From Cryptomeria japonica (taxonomy: Eukaryota > Streptophyta > Pinopsida > Cupressales > Cupressaceae), in assembly GCF_030272615.1 (NCBI RefSeq), contig NC_081411.1, positions 154,211,971 to 154,275,970 of the forward strand: 64,000 nucleotides of DNA. The letters run 5' to 3'. Positions within the stretch are counted from its first letter, which is position 1, and the number at the start of each line of letters is the position of its first letter. A model generated the notes under the pieces. That model saw only the letters and a program-made list of their open reading frames with translations, was not told where the DNA came from and searched no databases. A program made the translations under genes and the position numbers. Of the stretch, positions 33,717 through 44,541 are shown piece by piece.

Positions 33717-36700
33717 TTATGACAACAAGGAATAATACTTGTCAAAAACCGATTTATAGTCCTGCAAAAATTGTTTCATTGATAGAGACCAGGACTCAAG
33801 TAGGGAGGTGGCCACTTCTTTCTCTATTTGCATCTGGGATACTTGTTCTTCCATGGCATCAACTGTGCTCATCTCCCGTGTAACTGTCAAGGCATCCAGG
33901 TTTAGATAACACTTCTGAAGAATTTGCAGACGTGGAAGTAAAACCAGTTGTAGCTCCTACAAATCTCTAGACCATGTACTGATCTCTTGCTCCATTTTGG
34001 CTGATTGGATCTGAAACCGGTGAACCGTTTGCCCATAAGTTGCAAAGGAATCATAAGGTGGCTTAAATGTGCTTAAGTAAGATTGTAAGTCAGTTTGAAG
34101 CTTTTTCTTTTGGGCTAGCACATCATCATAGAATAGATGGGGTTGACAGATTTTTCTTAGTAGCAGATTTCCCTCATCCAAAGCGTCCCTTATATCCTTT
34201 TGGTCTTTCAGCAGTTCAGACCGGAGTTCATTCAACTTCTTCACTAGAGCAATGTTAAGAGCCTTTTGATGCTCTTTCTTGACATTTGCCTCAGTTGCTT
34301 CTTCCAGGCTCTGCACCTGATCATCCACTACAGTACATAGTAGCTTAAGTTGTGCTAGTGATGATTCAGTGTTGGGAAGATTGGTACTAGGGATCAAACC
34401 GGTAAGGGTGTCTACAGCCGCTTGAATTATATCTTGCTCCTTTTTCCTTCAAATGATTTCAAGGTGCTCTTGAGCAACCTTGATGCTCTGCATTAGCTCC
34501 GACTCACTTGCAGACTGGAGATCGATAGGACTGGAGATATTAGCCGGTTTGGCTTGACTCCCGATTGCCTTCAGAGTCTCCATTTGTGTGCTCTTCATCA
34601 CTTCCGCTGCCTTGTCCGCTTTGCTTTTCTCCACTGCCTTGTCTTCTTCTTCCTTCTTCTTTTTCTTTGCTTCCTTCTTCTTTTCTTGTTCCTTGTCTTC
34701 TTCTTCTTTCTTTTTCTTCTCAGCTTCCTTCCTCTTCTCCTCTTCTTTCTCTTCCTCTTCCTTCTTCTTCTTTTCTTCTTCCTTCCGCTTTTCCTTTTCT
34801 TTATCTTCCTCTTCCTTCTTCTTCTTTTCTTCCTTATCCTCTTCTTCTTTCTTTTTCCTCTCATCTTCTTGCTTCTTTTTCTCTTCATCTTTTCTTTTCT
34901 CCTCTTCCTCTTTTCTCTTCTCTTCCTCTTTCTGCTTTTTCTCATCTTCATCCCTCTTCTTCTTCTATGCTTGTTCATTAGTCGCTTCCTGTCTGTCCTC
35001 GGCTTGCTTACTGCCCTGTTCGGCCTATTGCACCTATTCTATTCCCTCAGAAGGTATGTCCTGAGTGACATCTTCTATGTCCAGGGCATCGACATCAATA
35101 GTGTCGATTGGTTCTTCAACCGGGTTTCCTTCTTCATCAAAAACTTCATCTGGTTTGGATATAACCAGTTCTTTTTCCGCTTGCAGGTTGGCCATACGTG
35201 CTTTGTAAGCATGGATAGCATGATCCATATGTTGATGAGTGTCTTTTTCAACATCATCAACTCTTCCCTCTAATAGCTAGAATCTTCTTCTCCCTGTGAA
35301 GAAGAGTCCTTTATTTTGGTCCAAAACATCAAATAATTCTAAGTTTGAGAGGTCGGGAAAGTATTGTGCAAAGACTTTCTCCCTAATCTCCTGTTCTTTT
35401 TCTATGGCAATGTGCCATTTATTATCTAATGCCTTATATAATGAATCCGGTGTTTGAGATTTAATCTCTGATGGCGACCGGTCATTTTTACACAAATAAA
35501 TAATAATCTCCTGTAGTACTTCTTCTTTCTCCTCATCACTAAAATCATCATAATAATCTACTAAATCATGAAGTAATTTTCTCCTAATATTCTTTACTAT
35601 TCTTTGACAATGTGTCAAAGGTTTATATGAGGAGATATCAATATTTATCGGTGCAGACGCTGCCGGTTCATTCTTCTTCATCTTCTTCATCTGTTTGGCC
35701 TTCTTTGGCATTTCCTCAGACTTGGTCTCTTTAGAGTCCGCTTCATTTGACTTAGTCTTCCTTTTTCTTTCAAAGACTTTTGTCGGTGCCACTTATGGTT
35801 TCTTCTTTGCAGGTGACCGCTTGGTCACTCTTGGAGTTGCAGTAGTAGCCGGTGCCAATGCTGCAGGCACTGCCTTTGCCTTCTTTGTTGCCGGTTCTTT
35901 TCCTTTCTTAACAGAGGGTTCCTCAACCGGTGCAATCCTTTCCAGATAGGTTTTGGTCCTCTTTGCCTTAGGATCAAGAGGTGAGGCAATAAGGGTTGAG
36001 GCATACCCTTCCAGCATATCGTACATCACCTCATAGCCCATTGGCTCCACTTCTTCCATTCTAGGCTCAATAGCCTCCATTAAGCATTTGTCCACCTGGA
36101 TGGTGAAACAGATGTCATCTTCATATTTCTTGACAATATCACTTGAGATCCTCATCCTTTGGCTCATCTTCTGTCTGAACTCATCAAAATACTTGTTCAA
36201 CACATCAGGGTAACCGGTTTCGATTGCTTGAATGCTTTCCTTGATCTGCTTGGTTACCAGTTGGTCAGGAGACCACTGGACATCTCCTACTCCAGGAAAG
36301 TAGCCTTGGAAATAGAAGAACAACCCAACCAATAGTTGTCCGAACTTGAATCTCAGTGCATTATCCTGTTTGATCGACTTCAAATTAGATAGGAGTTGCC
36401 TCTGCATACCAGTGCACAGGTCAAATGATGTATCCTCTTTAATCATCCGGTAATCGACATTTACCGCTGCAGTAGATACAGAGTTAATTCTGCTGGCAGA
36501 GAATGTTTTGTAGCCTATCACCATGCAGGCATACTTAACAAGATCATCCTTGATGGATTTGACTGTCATGCCTCGTGAATCGCTCACTGAACCGGTGAGC
36601 CTTGACATTTCCATTTTGCTTATTGTCCTTAGGACTGGCACTTCCCCTGTGTTGTAGAAACTGGTGACTGCATGAATTGCCTACAACATGATATCATGCA

Positions 36701-37043
36701 TCCTCTCTAGGTACATCTTGTCACCATGGACTCTGCTCAAAATGATCCTAATATGATCCTCTGTAAAGTCTTCCAGAAAGTATACTGCATTATGGAGTTT
36801 CTTCTTCTCTAAGATACTATATTCCGGTTTGATTTTCTTGTCCTTTCCACAAAACATACCTAGTTGAGAGTGGATGGCTAGAGACCCTAGGTCTTCAATC
36901 TTGCAATCAATATAGTCAGAAATTCCCTCTTCTACTATCACTCCAGCTGGAACTTGTGATAGGGCATTATACTTTGACTTCCTTTGAATGAAACTTTCAG
37001 ACTCAATGGATGTACTAGAACTGGTATGAGATGCGGAAGCCAT
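33717..37043 (-). pseudogene. NA-1 ORF2: about 1108 codons, unknown function, nonsense codons only
   Basis: From ATG 37043 (MASASHTSSSTSIESESF) to TAA 33717-33719 the frame never shifts. Eight premature stops occur: TAG 36681, TAA 35793, TAG 35277, TAG 35034, TAG 35025, TAG 34965, TGA 34449, TAG 33957. Regions: a globular part to about residue 370 (with IRIILSRVHGDKMYLER, FGQLLVGLFFYFQGY), a basic Ala/Pro/Lys segment (KKGKEPATKKAKAV), a second folded part (HCQRIVKNIRRKLLHDLVDY), an acidic linker, about 110 residues of nearly pure Lys/Glu/Arg (34970-34620), and a coiled-coil C-terminus. Resemblance to any catalytic family is not seen. NA-2 encodes a diverged homologue. Confidence 0.85.
34620..34964 (-). 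other. Lys/Glu-rich segment of NA-1 ORF2
   Basis: About 115 codons, nearly all Lys, Glu, Arg or Asp (EEEKRKEEEEKRKDEEKKK style), a likely long charged helix. The Phe/Leu/Ser-rich frames on the plus strand and the Lys/Arg frame on the minus strand here are shadows of this purine-rich tract. Confidence 0.8.
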
Positions 37044-37360
37044 TGTAGAATATTTTAAGAACTCAAGGAATACCTTTAAAACATGAATTTAGGGCTTTCT
37101 GATTCTCCTCCACTCCACACTCCTCCGGTTGCTGAATCACAGCTTTATGTTCACCTGACCGTTTGCAAATTGAATTTGAATCTCCTTTACGATTTGTCAA
37201 TCTCTTGAAATCTAAGCTCAAATCGCCTTTTCTTCGCTCTGCTCTTTGAAAAACTTTTCTTCGCTTGAAAATAGATAATGAGAAATGATTTGAAAAATTC
37301 TTTTATACATGTCTCTCACCTACCGCCATTAATGCTCCTCTATTAGGGCGTAAACCCTAA
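37044..37360 (-). promoter_or_regulatory. Apparent internal promoter and leader of NA-1 ORF2
   Basis: Minus strand TATAAAAG (37307-37300) lies about 257 bases before the ORF2 ATG. It is preceded by a telo-box in ATTAGGGTTTA (37360-37350) and followed by a leader with no long frame. The gap between the knuckle ORF stop (37490) and ORF2 also argues for a separate transcript. A spliced or reinitiated genomic RNA is the alternative. Confidence 0.5.
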
Positions 37361-37489
37361 TTTTCCTTTTTACCATTTTCGGTCTTCTGCCATGCGACAG
37401 GTATTAGATACTAGTTAAGGTCCTTTACCAGTGTAAACTGGGGGTTTGAAAACATTTCACCGTTTTGCTCCCCCTAAGCCTTTTGAAGC

Positions 37490-38206
37490 TTAGTTTGCCG
37501 GTTCCAATATTTCCACACTAGGTGCAGAAACCGGTTCCTCTTCCAACATTGTTGGTTTCTTCCTCCAGGTTTTGTTCATGTCCGCTTGAACTATTTCAAC
37601 ATCAATTTCTCCTTTCGGAGTGATCGGTATATCATCAGATATACTATTTCTGCTTCTGTAGAATCTTGCAATGTGACACGGTTTGTTGTAGTGGTAGCAA
37701 ACCAATCCAGGTGCTCTCCAAGGTCCATTGTTCATGTTTCTATTCTTCCTTCTGCATGTTGCAGCAGTGTGACCATGACCATGATAGATCATGCAATTTT
37801 CTCTCCATCCGATTGCCGCTTGATGGCCATCGCTTCTTGACTGATGATTGAAGACATTAAACCGGTTGTGGTTCCAGTTCACAAAAGGTTCAGGACCAAT
37901 TCCTTGGGTCCTTTGAGGATATCTTCCAGTGTTATTCATCACAGACCTGCATTCAAATGCTATATGCCCAAACTTGTTGCATGCATAACAATGACCATTG
38001 AACTTATTGGATCTAGGTACATTGTTAATAAAGTAAGGAAAATTATTGTAGGCTTTACTCCTACATACATTGGTAGTATGTCCTTCTTTAAGACAGTTAA
38101 AGCAAACAGGTTTGAATTTTTGCTTACCTTTTCCTTTGAATGCCGGTTGCTTCAGCATTTGTTCCTGAGGATTCTCCTTCCTCATGTCCAGAGAAACCAA
38201 GTCCAT
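37490..38206 (-). pseudogene. NA-1 zinc-knuckle protein (gag-like C-terminal part)
   Basis: An open frame of 238 codons with several CCHC-type units: CFNCLKEGHTTNVC, CYACNKFGHIAFEC, a variant CMIYHGHGHTAATC, and a degenerate CYHYNKPCHIARFY. The last part (EVEIVQADMNKTWRKKPTML) is hydrophilic. It overlaps the coiled-coil ORF by 83 bases in another frame, so the two were probably one gag-like protein before a frameshift, or are joined by ribosomal frameshifting. NA-2 has the same order. Confidence 0.85.
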
Positions 38207-38753
38207 TGGTATTCTTTATTGGTCTAGATGACTCAAGCTTTTTCTCTAGCTTGACAGTACTTTTGCTGAACTTAGCAAGTATTTCCTTTGACTCAGAGAG
38301 TTCTTTGGAAATAGCAGTATTTGTCTCCATTAGGCTTGCATTTTCAGAGATGGCTATGTTCAGTTCATCTTGTACTCCTTTTTCCATTCTGCTCTCATGA
38401 AGGCGAGCAGTCAGTGCACTAATCTCTTGTTTCAACTTGGAGATCTCACGATCTTTGTCCTTCACCAGATCTTCAGCTTTCCTCCTATTCTCAAGCTCTT
38501 GACTAAACTGGATAGTCAATCCTTCCAACTCCTTTCTCAGGTTGGAGTTTGATTCATTCAACTTATTTACTTCTGCTATCATGGCTTCCATATCTGCTTC
38601 ATCTGCAGAACTATTTTCAGATAGCTCCATCAACTTTTCTACATGTTCTCTCCTTTTTGCTTGAGATGCCTTGTATTTGACCATAAGATCATCATAGGCT
38701 TGCTCAGACTGAGTGAGTCATTGAGTAAGTTCCCTCAGGGTGTATTCCCCCAT
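38124..38753 (-). pseudogene. NA-1 coiled-coil ORF1
   Basis: It likely starts at ATG 38753 (MGEYTLRELTQ), with a TGA 12 codons in and then an open stretch to 38124. LMELSENSSADEADMEAMIA, LNESNSNLRKELEGLTIQF and SKLKQEISALTARLHES are strongly heptad-like. The end NGLGFSGHEEGESSG is conserved with NA-2. No UBN2/retrotran_gag motif is recognisable, so this is an atypical gag or a gag remnant. Confidence 0.75.
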
Positions 38754-38788
38754 ATCTCTTTCTAAGTGGTTAAACTTATAGAAAGGTA

Positions 38789-38801
38789 GGCTCTGATACC
38801 A
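38789..38801 (-). promoter_or_regulatory. NA-1 primer binding site
   Basis: Minus strand TGGTATCAGAGCC, two bases after the 5' LTR end. It is the standard initiator-Met tRNA PBS of plant copia-type elements. Confidence 0.95.
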
Positions 38802-38803
38802 AT

Positions 38804-39948
38804 TGATGAATACTAAGAGAGGGGGTGAATTAGTATGCCAAAAATCTCTGATCTAAAACACTTAAACAATTTGAAGATAAACCGATAAAACAGTTTAACA
38901 GACAGACTGGTTATCACACATGCAAACCAAAATGTAAATAAAGCATTCACCCACAAAAGCAATACAACCATAACACAAGATATTTGACGTGGAAACCCAA
39001 ATGGGAAAAACCACGGTGAGATGGAACTCACAAGTCACTATCTACAGAATAGAAACCAGACCAGTTAAGGTCTTACAATGTTCTTCACCAGAACAAATCC
39101 TGTTAGGAATCTCAATCTATGTTAGGAGATAAGTCCGATTAAAGACTACCTTGCTAGAGGATTTTAGATTCACAGAGGTGAACCATCTTGTTAGAGGATT
39201 TTACAAAAGGCTTTTGGGCCTACCCGGTTAAGGGCTATAGACTTGTCAAAGATGTGAGTAATCAACAAGTGTTTGATCTATCTAATAGCACAGACTGCTT
39301 GGTTAGATCCAGTATAGCTCACAGCTAATGCATTCCAGCATTACTTCAGTCTTCTCTATCTCTCACTCAGTTACAACTTGATCTTCTCAGATAAGATCTC
39401 TCTTACAACAACTCATCAACCACCTGAAACCCTAGCACAACATAAACCCTTTCAGCAACAACCTAAAACCCTAGACATGATGTCCTTTTAAAGGAATCTG
39501 ATTTCATGTCGGTCCAATAGGATTACATTACAATTTCCTAGGTTCAATGAATCTAGACATACTCAGTAACACGACACAAGAAGCACCGTCAGTGTGTCGG
39601 CACCGTCAAACAATCGGTGGATTGGTAACTCATCACAAAATGCCGGTTGGTAACTCATCACAGAGTATTACCGGTTGATACAAAATACCGGTTGCCGGTT
39701 TGAAAAAAATGAAGACTGGTAAGAATGTGTTATGCCGCTTTGCTCCCTTGTACCGCTTGAGATCTACGAACCGCTTGGGGTCGACATGCCGCTTCAGACC
39801 GAGAAACACATTCTGCAAAATCACCAATAGTCTAAAGACTAGAATACAACATACCGGTTGAGCTCTAGCTCATACATATAAAGGGGATCTTAATGCAAGT
39901 GTGTGTCCATCAATGACAATCACAACATAAACATAAAAAATGCCAACA
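38804..39948 (-). mobile_element. NA-1 5' LTR
   Basis: It begins TGATGAATAC and ends GCCAACA on the plus strand. It aligns end to end with 32227-33392. Differences are scattered, and many are at CCGG/CCGA-type sites (C-to-T or G-to-A). Confidence 0.95.
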
Positions 39949-40398
39949 CAGATACCCTCAGATTTCCCCGTGAAGTGCCATCAAAGTTCATTTTAAAAAA
40001 CAAAGGGGTAGGAGGTAACCACTTAATTGAATTTCTGATGACTTCAACCTTTGGTGCAGTATTAAGGGAACCTTTAAATGGCAGACTAATACTTTTCCAA
40101 GTTTTTAAGATAACATCATCCCATGAAGTGAAAATAGAAGAGAAATTTTTGGAGTTTTGAACGTGTGCATTAACTGATTCTGAAACTGATTTTTTAATTT
40201 TAACCTGAATATCTTGAATTGAAGAAGAGACTTTCCTGACTATGCATTTGTTACGCTCCCACCAAATGGATCAAAGAACAACAGCTAGTATGATGCGCAA
40301 AAAATACATGTGAAAAATGACTCTTTATACAACAACGACCATGCTTGAAAGAGATTCCAAACTGAATTAGGTAAAGGAGTAAAGAAGCCTAGTTTCAG
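39949..40398 (-). pseudogene. LINE RNase H, N-terminal part, and linker
   Basis: IKWLPPTPLFFKMNFDGTSR ends at the NA-1 insertion point with GNLRVS. The catalytic aspartate of NFDG is present. Taking one CAGAT copy away joins it in frame to GARVCICDS at 32226. The stretch above 40040 is the degraded linker from zf-RVT. Confidence 0.85.
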
Positions 40399-40932
40399 TT
40401 ATATAAAATGGCAACATTGTTCAGCAAAAAGATATTGGAGAAATAAGTGATCAGCATCCTCTATATGTTCATTACACAGAACACAAGTAAAAGGATTTGC
40501 AATATGCAATCTAGAAAGTCTCTCACTTGTAAGGACCCTTTTTTCCAAGATTAGCCAAGAAAAGCTACCTGTCTTTGGCAAAATCATACTACTCTAGCAA
40601 AAAGAGCTAGCCCTTCGTGTTTGCATATGTGTATCTTCTTTAATAATTGCTTCATAACCTAGTATAACTGAGTATTTCCCATCCTTTGAAGGTGCCCAGG
40701 TGATTTTATCTTTTTCCTTTGAAATGAAAACTACTCTCTCAACAAGAATTTGATGCAATAGATTATTTTGCTCCATAAATAACTGTAGATTGGTTAAGTC
40801 TTTTCATAGAGCTTTGCATGTTACTAATTCATCTGAGCATACATAATCAATCAGTCTCTCACCTCATGTCTGAGTTAACACTGGGATAGTAGTTTGTAAT
40901 TAAATGACATTTTTTAGAGGTGGAAGACCATT
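40399..40932 (-). pseudogene. LINE post-RT region and zf-RVT domain
   Basis: KITWAPSKDGKYSVILGYEA (40594-40776), then after a stop FSWLILEKRVLTSERLSRLH, ANPFTCVLCNEHIEDADHLF (C..C and H of zf-RVT), then FAEQCCHFI. This is the standard order between RT and RNase H. Confidence 0.85.
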
Positions 40933-42462
40933 TCAGGAATCATTCCAAAAATTAACATTGTCCCCATTGTGAACCTCCCAAGAGATGTAAGATGTCACTA
41001 TTTCTATAGAAGAAATCATGAAATTCCACATAGTCGAGCCAACAAGAGGGTTGGAAATAGTGAATAATCTGGATGGATTTTGAGAGTCAAGATACTTGGC
41101 TCGCATTATCTTACACCGATTTGAATCAGCCTTGGAATACATTTGCCATACTAATTTACCTCCAAATACAAAATTTCTCTTGGACATATCATGCAAACCA
41201 ACTCCTCCTGACATTTTATCTAGGGGCATACCTTGGAGGGAAATCAAAGGAATTTTCTTTGCAACATTCATATTTCCTCTCAAAAGAAAGTTTCGGATTA
41301 GTTTTTCAATTTTTTCAATTATTGTTTTAGAAGCTTTGACAACAACAATAAAATAATTGGGAATTGTTGCTAGCACTATTTTGATTAACAAAATGCGACT
41401 TGAAAATTAAAGCCATCTAGCTTTCCACGAAGAGATTCTAGATTTCAACCTTTCTATCACATTGGACCAGTAGGATGACTTATTTTTGCCCATGAAGAAT
41501 AGAATTCCCAAATAGGTACAAGGCAAATTTGCACTTTGAAAGCTTAAAATGTTGACGATGTGCCTTTTAATATTTGCTCTTGTGTCAAATACATAGACCT
41601 TTAATTTCTGAGGACCAATCTTTTGCCCGTAGATCAACGAATACAGATCTAAAACTTATTTAATTTGTTTGGCTTCCTGGAGATTAGCTTTTCCAAATAG
41701 GAGAGTGTCATCTGCAAAAAGTAAATGTAATATAGCAATGTCGGTGTGAGGGATATGTATACCTTTCCATAAACCTTGTGAGTGTCTAATTTTGATTGAC
41801 CTGCTCAAGGCTTCTGCCATTATAATGAAAATAAATGGTGAATGAGGGTTCCCTTGTTTGACTCCTTGAGTAGCACTGAAAAAACCTGTTGGCGTCCCAT
41901 TAATAATGACAGAGAATTGGTCTCCTGCAAGGTGGGACAATATCCATTTGCACAACATATTGCAGAATCCAAACCTTTTTAGGACCTTCATTAGAAAATT
42001 CCAATTTACCTTGCCATATGCTTTCATCATGTTGAGTTTTACAATGCATGTTGGTAGATGGTTCTCTTTAATGGAATGAAGGACTTCATGTGCAACAAGT
42101 GCCCCTTCAGGAGTCTCTCTTCCTAGTTCAAAACCACCTTGCTCGGGAGAAATGAGTTTGTGAATGAGACCTTGAAGATATAGATATATAGCCTTTGTAA
42201 ATATCTTATAAATAGTGTTGCACAATGAAATGGGCCTGAATTCTGCAAATGTCTTGGGTTGTTTTGATTTTGGTAGGAGTGCGATATTTATGACATTAAA
42301 ATGGCTCAACATTGCTCCATGTTTTTGAGATTCTTCAAGAGATAAAAGGAGATCCAAGCCCAAAACATCCCAAAATTTCTGAAAGAAGAGAGTTGTGAAA
42401 CAATCTGGACCTAGAGCTTTGTCCAGAGGAAAGAAGAAAACTACCTTTCTTATTTCTTCCAA
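40933..42462 (-). pseudogene. LINE reverse transcriptase
   Basis: The open part 42462-41656 reads KALGPDCFTTLFFQKFW, FAEFRPISLCNTIYKIFTK, SPEQGGFELGRETPEGAL, then motif A as VKLNMMKAYGKVNW (usual KLDM..AYD: the catalytic D is N), GVKQGNPHSPFIFI (usual QGDPLSP) and LLFADDTLLFGKA with intact DD. After a stop come SFQSANLPCTYLGILFFMGK and LDKMSGGVGLHDMSKRN. Length and order are those of plant L1 RT; the altered motif A and the stops make it dead. Confidence 0.93.
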
Positions 42463-43797
42463 AGTGAAGGGTTTTATTAGTGATGCATTATCTACCTAAG
42501 AAATGATATTGGGAATTGTATCTAGCGGTGCTTGCTCATCCGGGTTATTGTGTGTTGAATTTGTTTGAGGTGGAGCTAGCAGATTTGTGAATAATTTAAC
42601 CTCCTCATTCTGAATCTCCTTGGCATTGACTAAATATTTTCCTGATAAGGAGTCTTGAATTGAAAACACTAACTGAGCTTCTCTTTTAGTTTGGGTAGAA
42701 ACATGAAAAAACTTGGTATTCTGGTCTCCATCATGAAGCCATAGTTCTCTAGACTTTTGTCACCAATATATCTCTTCCCTTTTTCCTAATTCTTCCCATA
42801 GTTGTTGCAACTCCTTTTGTCTAACAAATGTGCTTGAGTCTAGGACATTCTATATGATATGTTCATGCACATGTGCAAGCTCTCTGGCTACTTCCTCTTT
42901 TTTGAATATAAATATTTTTGAAGACTTGCACATTCTAGGTTTTGATTTGAGTTTTTACATATTGCAGTTTTTTATAAAAGTGGTACATCCTTGAGCCTGT
43001 TTGATACAGTGCACTTACCCACCATTGATGAAGGAGGGTAAGGAAGTGAGGATGTCTGAACCATATTTTCTCAAATTTAAGTCATGATTTATGATCTACC
43101 TTCGAAGACAACTCTAAAATCTTTAAAGAGATTGCATAATGATCTGAGCTAGAGAGAGGTAGGATTTCCAAGGATAATTCATAAGAAACTAGCAACCAAT
43201 TATGTGACACCAGAAACCTGTCAAGGTGCTTTTCTATTTGTAAGAAGTCCATGTGAATTTATCTTTGTCAGGCACAATATCTTCTAGAGCATTATCTGAT
43301 ATGAAAAATCTAAAATCATTGATATTTTTTTTAGGGTGACTTATTCCTCCCTATTTCTCATGCATAGAGACTATGGCATTAAAGTCTCATGCCAATATAA
43401 ACCTTTCAATGCCCAATCCATGAATGACATCCATCAATGTTTCCCATAATTTCATCTTATCATTTATTGAGGATGGACCATAAACATTGAATATAGAAAA
43501 TCTTAGATCAAAGCTCACTATTATCATATGTTGCTAGTTATTTTCACAATTATAGGATTCAATAGATACCAATTTCGGATTCCAAAAAGTGATTAAGCCT
43601 CCCAAGGCTCCTTGAGATGGAACATGAACTGATTTCCATTTAGCCCACTTCATCACTAAGGACTCATAAGATTGTTAAGACAATTTGGATTCTTGTAGTA
43701 GTATGATATCTACCCCACAAATGTCCAGTTGATGTTTGATTTGGGCATGTTTGTCAGATGCATTGATGCCTTTGACATTCTAGGATAAAATCTTCAT
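42463..43797 (-). pseudogene. LINE AP endonuclease and linker
   Basis: It starts MKILS, stop, NVKGINASDKHAQ (the W of SWN.RG is a stop), then VDIILLQESKLS (catalytic E), GALGGLITFWNP, FSIFNVYGPSS, DFNAIVSMHEK and DKFTWTSYK. The linker ELGKREEIYW..KSRELWLHDGDQNTKFFHV leads to RT. Several TAG/TGA codons interrupt it without obvious frame loss in the first half. Confidence 0.88.
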
Positions 43798-44541
43798 TGT
43801 ACCAGGAGAGCAACATGCCTTCCTCGTTCTTTTACTAACTAAGAAGTTCGCATCCAGTGTAGTCTAAACTCCTACTTCAATTTCTTCTTTCAATTTAGTC
43901 ATCTTTGGCTTTCTCCCTCTCTTGGTTGGAGTTTTATTGATCTGACTTTGAGAGGAGGGAGACTATGCAAGTGATAATGTTTGAGAATAATCAAACTAAG
44001 GTTGTGATTGAACATCCACTAATACATTGTTTTCTTATGAGGCTACATTCTCAAACATGTTGTATTCCTGTGAGAATTTCTAACTGAGAGGAAGTTGCAA
44101 GGCTTCAAATTGAGGAGAGAATGGAATTGAATCTTCTAGCAGCATTTCATTAGAAATTTCATCAAAGAGATCAAAACCTACTGTGAAAAGAAGTTTCTCA
44201 ACCTATTCCTCGAGATTGTCTGGGCAATTACCTTTTTTAATAGGGGCGACCTTGCCAATATCCTCACACTCCTCAGAACAATTTTGTTTGGCTGGAAAAG
44301 GGATTAGGTCTTTATTATGATGTTGTTGAAGGGGAAAAACTAGGTTAGGATAACAATTCCTTGCCAACCTTAAAGTGAAGCGAATAGGTGCTTTAGGAAT
44401 CACCATACGATTAAGAATGTTATCCATGTGCTTTACCATAAAGGAAGGAGAGACTTGAGTAGCATTGTTTTTGAAGTCCTTGAAACTTATAGGGAAGAAC
44501 AATTTGTTTATGTAGAATGTATCATTGTAAATCTTGACCAT
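43798..44541 (-). pseudogene. LINE ORF1 C-terminal region and NLS-like linker
   Basis: An open stretch 44541-44203 (MVKIYNDTFYINKLFFPISF) has no recognised domain. It is followed in frame by FSPQFEALQLPLS and INKTPTKRGRKPKMTKLKEE, a basic NLS-like segment just before the endonuclease, as usual for this LINE type. No zinc knuckle is seen. Confidence 0.6.

Larger units (their letters stand above)
32227..39948 (-). mobile_element. NA-1: complete non-autonomous LTR retrotransposon
   Basis: A 7722-bp element with LTRs of 1166 and 1145 bp, a TG...CA form, a perfect 5-bp duplication CAGAT (32222-32226 and 39949-39953), a PBS and a PPT. Coding, on the minus strand: a coiled-coil ORF (38753-38124), a CCHC array (38206-37490) and ORF2 (37043-33717). 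I searched the whole interior for protease DSG/DTG, integrase HHCC/D..E and RT xxDD blocks and found none. LTRs differ by roughly 3% by eye, mostly transitions, so it is younger than NA-2. The 1145-bp copy lacks about 19 bp near 39860 and has a shorter G run. Confidence 0.93.
30083..44541 (-). mobile_element. Long L1-type LINE with RNase H, split by NA-1
   Basis: Minus-strand order: ORF1 C-terminus/linker (44541-43798), AP endonuclease (43797-42500), RT (42462-40933), zf-RVT (40776-40399), RNase H (40035-39949, continuing 32226-31826), a further reading frame, and a 3'UTR ending in a 9-base poly(A) at 30091-30083. NA-1 is inserted in the RNase H frame. Many stop codons make it inactive. The 5' end is not defined; the first readable residues are at 44541. 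Confidence 0.88.

Noticed and set aside
34554-35064. Plus-strand frames rich in Phe, Leu and Ser that look like multi-pass membrane proteins
   Set aside because: They are complementary shadows of the Lys/Glu tract (GAA/AAG codons) of NA-1 ORF2; composition alone creates the hydrophobic look.
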